Shown here in pieces: positions 60,489 through 64,000 of a stretch of 64,000 nt of DNA (position 1 is its first letter; every line of letters begins with the position of its first letter). Under the pieces are notes generated by a model. It did no database searches. It was not told where the DNA came from and saw nothing but the letters and a program-made list of their open reading frames with translations. The DNA is from Synchiropus splendidus. Taxonomy: Eukaryota; Chordata; Actinopteri; Syngnathiformes; Callionymidae. The stretch is from NCBI RefSeq assembly GCF_027744825.2, contig NC_071336.1, forward strand, positions 18,074,501 to 18,138,500. Direction: 5' to 3'. The position numbers and the translations under genes were made by a program.

Positions 60489-63400
60489 GTAACAATTGTC
60501 TCTTGTGCTCGTGCAAATGTACCCCATGCCCTCTAATAACTCAATTTCCCAGAGAGGGGATTTGTTCAATCTTAGACATTTTAAGGCGACAACCAAAGTC
60601 ACACAATAACTTTAATAGTTCTGCAAACGCCGTTACTTAACATGGTCTTTCGTTAAAAATGGTCCGGAAGGATCAACGTTTGACAGTTTAGTTTCACTAT
60701 AAGATTGTTTTCGCCGGGAAACAGCGCCATCTTGTGACCAACAAGGAGCATAGTCACGGGAAAGTTCAACTGAGCCACAGCTCCGTATGAAATGTATCAG
60801 TAGTATTTTGAATTCATGACTCTAGAAAGAGAAGATAAATAATTTTGCGATGTCTATTTTTCCTGCCTGTTGGTATAACTCCAACAGACTCTAAAGTGTG
60901 CGAGTGTGCGTACAAGTATGTGGTGAGTATGTGGGTCCACTAGGTGGATGTTGCAATGCAGCAAACATGAAAAGGAGGCCACGACTACATGTTATTTGCC
61001 CTCAGACTACGTTTTCAGTGATGAGGACTGACTCTAGTGGCTTGACCCATCTGGTTTGCTTAAGTTCAGTGAGCTTGTGTCTGGTCTTAGCAGCCAATCT
61101 TGATACCTTTGGCTGAGCTCTTTAACATCTCAAAAACTAAAACTCTGCCTGTGGCTTTAAAGTGAGCCTCGATCAGATTCTTTCCCTTGTCAAGCGGATG
61201 GTTTTCACTTGTGACTCTGCTGCCTCAGCATCAGTCCATTGACCCTGTTAAAATCAATACCCAAGCGGAAGATTGTTCTTTCCTGATCAGTGAACTTTCG
61301 CTCTGCAAGTTTCCTCCATTTATTTCTCCATCAGTTCACGCTCTTATCTCCCCGGCAGCCTCCCAGGGTGCGGAATTGCGAAGAAAACAGCTCTTCCATC
61401 ACCAGCATGGATGTTTTGTATAGCTTCACTCCTCATCCTCTCCGGGTGATTCATCTCGCCCTCAGAGGGTACAAGAGCCACCAGGAGAAAATTGATGTAA
61501 AGCCAAATCGGCCTGTATATGTAATGCAACATGACCTCCATCTGCATAAACTGCAGCTCCCATTCAGTCCTTCTACGAGTCAAGAATATTGCATTAAATG
61601 ATCTGAGTCTTAAAAAGCTCCAGTGACGCGTGAGTTCTGAATGCTGAGGGGTGAGCACATCTCTTAAATAATACATGGATGAGCGCTTGAGTGGTGGCAG
61701 TTGCTGATGAATTCCCCGTCGTCCCTAAAGTCACTGTTCCAGTGAACAGTGATAGAGAGGAGCGTCTGACTAGTAGGGTTTGAGAATTCTAATAGTGTCA
61801 TGAACAGACCACAAAACTTTTCACACACAGGCTTTTGACCGTGTTGAGTTTACCGTGGGGGTACGGTGGTGAAGGCACTCGACTCCAACTTGGGAGGCCT
61901 GGAGCTTAGGCATCCAGTCAGATCAGATCGATTCATAGTGAATGGTGCCTGATTTTCACTCTCTATTCTGAGCTGCAGTCGGTTGCCACAGTCAGCAGTA
62001 CTGCATACTGTGGCTTTGACTCAGTTATTCAACCACACCCTGTCCTTCACAGTGACAGAATGAACCTGCACTGTATGGACATTTGTAAAAGCCTATCGAA
62101 ACATCTGCTTCGTGTCACTGATAAAGCTCGATACAAATGCTGAAACTTCCACCTGATGACAGATCCCCGTCAGCTACTGTAAGTAAATGGACCACAACTA
62201 GCAACCACAAAAAGTACTTTCTCTTTTTGAACCTTAAATATGTTTTGGTGTTACCCTATGTATATTACATGTTTCCTATTGGTCAATTGTTGCTTGACTT
62301 TGTCTTAATCTAAACATGCATCTGTGAGTCCTGGTGTCCTGCGTGTCCTCGGATGAAGCTGAAGACCAGAAAACTTCAGCTCTGCTTCCGTCCACACACT
62401 TTTCTCCATGTAACTTGGATACTTTCAGGCGAACATGTCCGGGACACATCATCATGGCAACATCCAACTGACTTTTGATCAGTATGCAAAATAAATAAAT
62501 AAATAATAATATATAAAGATATATAAAGTATACTTAAAAAAAGAAACCACAAACATGGAAGAATCCCTGAACAAATGCAAACAAAAACAGTCCGTTTGCT
62601 TGTGTTCAGGGATGTTTTTCGCTGCACAATGGCCAGGGTTTCCACTACACTGAATGTATTTGAAATTCTTATGGAAATATTTCAAGACATTAAAAGAGCT
62701 TTAGTTTAAATAAGGTGGTATGAAAAAGTGAATATAGCCACCATCGTGATTTATTGTGCTATTGTCAAACTGATGCAAAATAAAAAATAGTTTGTTGTTT
62801 AAATGTATGTATGAGTCCATGATTTGATTCAGTAATATACCAAATTCATTCAAATGGAAAAATTTGGCTTCTTGTGGCAAATATATTTATACCATTAAAC
62901 TAAAAAAGAAATCAATGTATATTTATTATGGCTTATGGTGATGCACCTAAAGAACAGGGAGAGGGGAAAATGGCAAAGCAACATGAAGTTTGAGCTGTGC
63001 AGTTGAACCGCCGTCCATCATACGCGCCACTGTTATTTAGTTATGGTGGGGCAGTGTAGACCACACCTTGGACTTTCCAGCGAAAGAATGTGAGTTGCTC
63101 ATTTTAAAGAAACACTGTTGATTTTATCTTTCTTAGTCATTTCGATGGAACTGAATGCTAAAGCTTAAACGCATGCATCTGATGACAGATCCCTGTCTGC
63201 TGTGGGACTCTTGTTTTTCCAGTGCCTAGAGATTTACGTCAGCACAGGGGACTTAAGTGAAACAATGTTATCCCCATTTTTGTCTTCAACAAACCAATGG
63301 AAAATGGTACTGTAAGGGAAGAAAACAAGGATGAACAGACATGCTTTCAAGAATAGCGTTTGTGAGATGGACTGACAAGACTGAAAGTCAAGTGAGTGTC

Positions 63401-64000
63401 CAAAAATATGTTACTTTTTTTTTTTTCTTCCAGTTTCGTCCAGTTTTTTTAAATGAAACATCATTTGCATGATGGAAAAAAAGCAACAAAGCAACAAATA
63501 CCAAATAAGACAACATGAAAATGAAAAGTTTTGTATCAATGTATGGGTCAACAATTGTATAAAACTGCTGTATAAAATCTTGTAAAATAAATCTTGTTAA
63601 ACATACACAAAACTACAAATGGACAGAAAAAAAAGGCTTAACATTGCTGACCAAAATGTCAGACACATATATTCACTGAGATTTAATTGACTGGGGTTTG
63701 GGATCTTAAATACTTAGAGACACTTCTAAACTGGACTGGACTAACTGTACTTTGGCTTTTGGAACACAATACATTGCCCTTTTTTTTCAAAGGGATTGTT
63801 TTGAATAAGCATGAATGCACAAGTGCGGAGGTATGCATGACATGTATGTTGAGAGGTGTGAATAAAGTAGTAGTAGAAGTTTATTTCAATACCACACGCA
63901 GAGAGAAGAACAGTTCTTATAAATTCTGCCCCTTTTTTGTATTTCCATTTGATCAGATTGTCACATACTTGACCATGAAATGCATGTTGAGTTTCACAGC
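60489..64000. other. Region upstream of the rhodanese gene, no gene seen
   Basis: No exon could be supported on either strand. A block at 61850-62160 has a SINE-like beginning (GGTGGTGAAGGCACTCGACTC near 61868) and end. A 20-bp phrase (GATGACAGATCC) recurs at 62155 and 63181 with similar context. AT-rich tail with A and T runs. Confidence 0.45.
61850..62165 (+). repeat. SINE-like dispersed repeat
   Basis: The start GGGGGTACGGTGGTGAAGGC has a tRNA A-box-like core, and the 3' part ends GATAAAGCTCGATACAAATG, in the style of a LINE-related SINE tail. Decayed; boundaries approximate. Confidence 0.35.

Overview
The window is genomic DNA from a ray-finned fish, most likely a percomorph teleost. It is AT-rich, has GT-AG introns, and carries fish-type repeats: hAT-like and Tc1/mariner-like elements, a CR1/L2/Rex1-like LINE end and solo LTRs. 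No bacterial gene, CRISPR array, tRNA or rRNA was seen.

The main content is one gene on the minus strand, the dopamine D3 receptor (drd3). Six coding exons can be assembled between 47875 (ATG) and 9012 (stop): 47585-47875, 33910-34022, 27469-27605, 20121-20314, 10765-11134 and 9012-9208. All five introns are GT-AG. The phases join without a shift into a 433-residue class A receptor with every hallmark residue. A GC- and CpG-rich segment at 50.9-51.25 kb is the likely promoter and untranslated first exon. A poly(A) signal at 8444-8449 gives a 3' UTR of about 0.6 kb. Introns 1 to 4 are large (13.6, 6.3, 7.2 and 9.0 kb) and hold a complete hAT-like element, a complete solo LTR, two palindromic MITEs, and some non-coding stretches that look conserved.

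A second minus-strand gene lies upstream of drd3: a four-exon, 147-residue single-domain rhodanese (thiosulfate sulfurtransferase-like, TSTD1/TSTD3 type). Its coding sequence runs from 60119 to 57825 and has a predicted mitochondrial presequence. Its start is 167 bp from a probable solo LTR (60286-60464) that carries the promoter motif TCTCGCGAGA and an ETS site.

The 51.3-57.7 kb interval between the genes is a repeat-rich spacer: (TA)n, degenerate DNA-transposon sequence, a 3' LINE fragment with one in-frame stop, and a CpG-bearing GGCGT pentanucleotide array grown from a LINE-type tail. 1-8.4 kb and 60.5-64 kb show no gene I can support.

I found no evidence of a wholly new biological system. 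The points most worth checking concern drd3 RNA processing (NAGNAG acceptor, (TG)7 at the exon 3 acceptor, an intronic hairpin, a uORF over the start codon) and the LTR at the rhodanese promoter.
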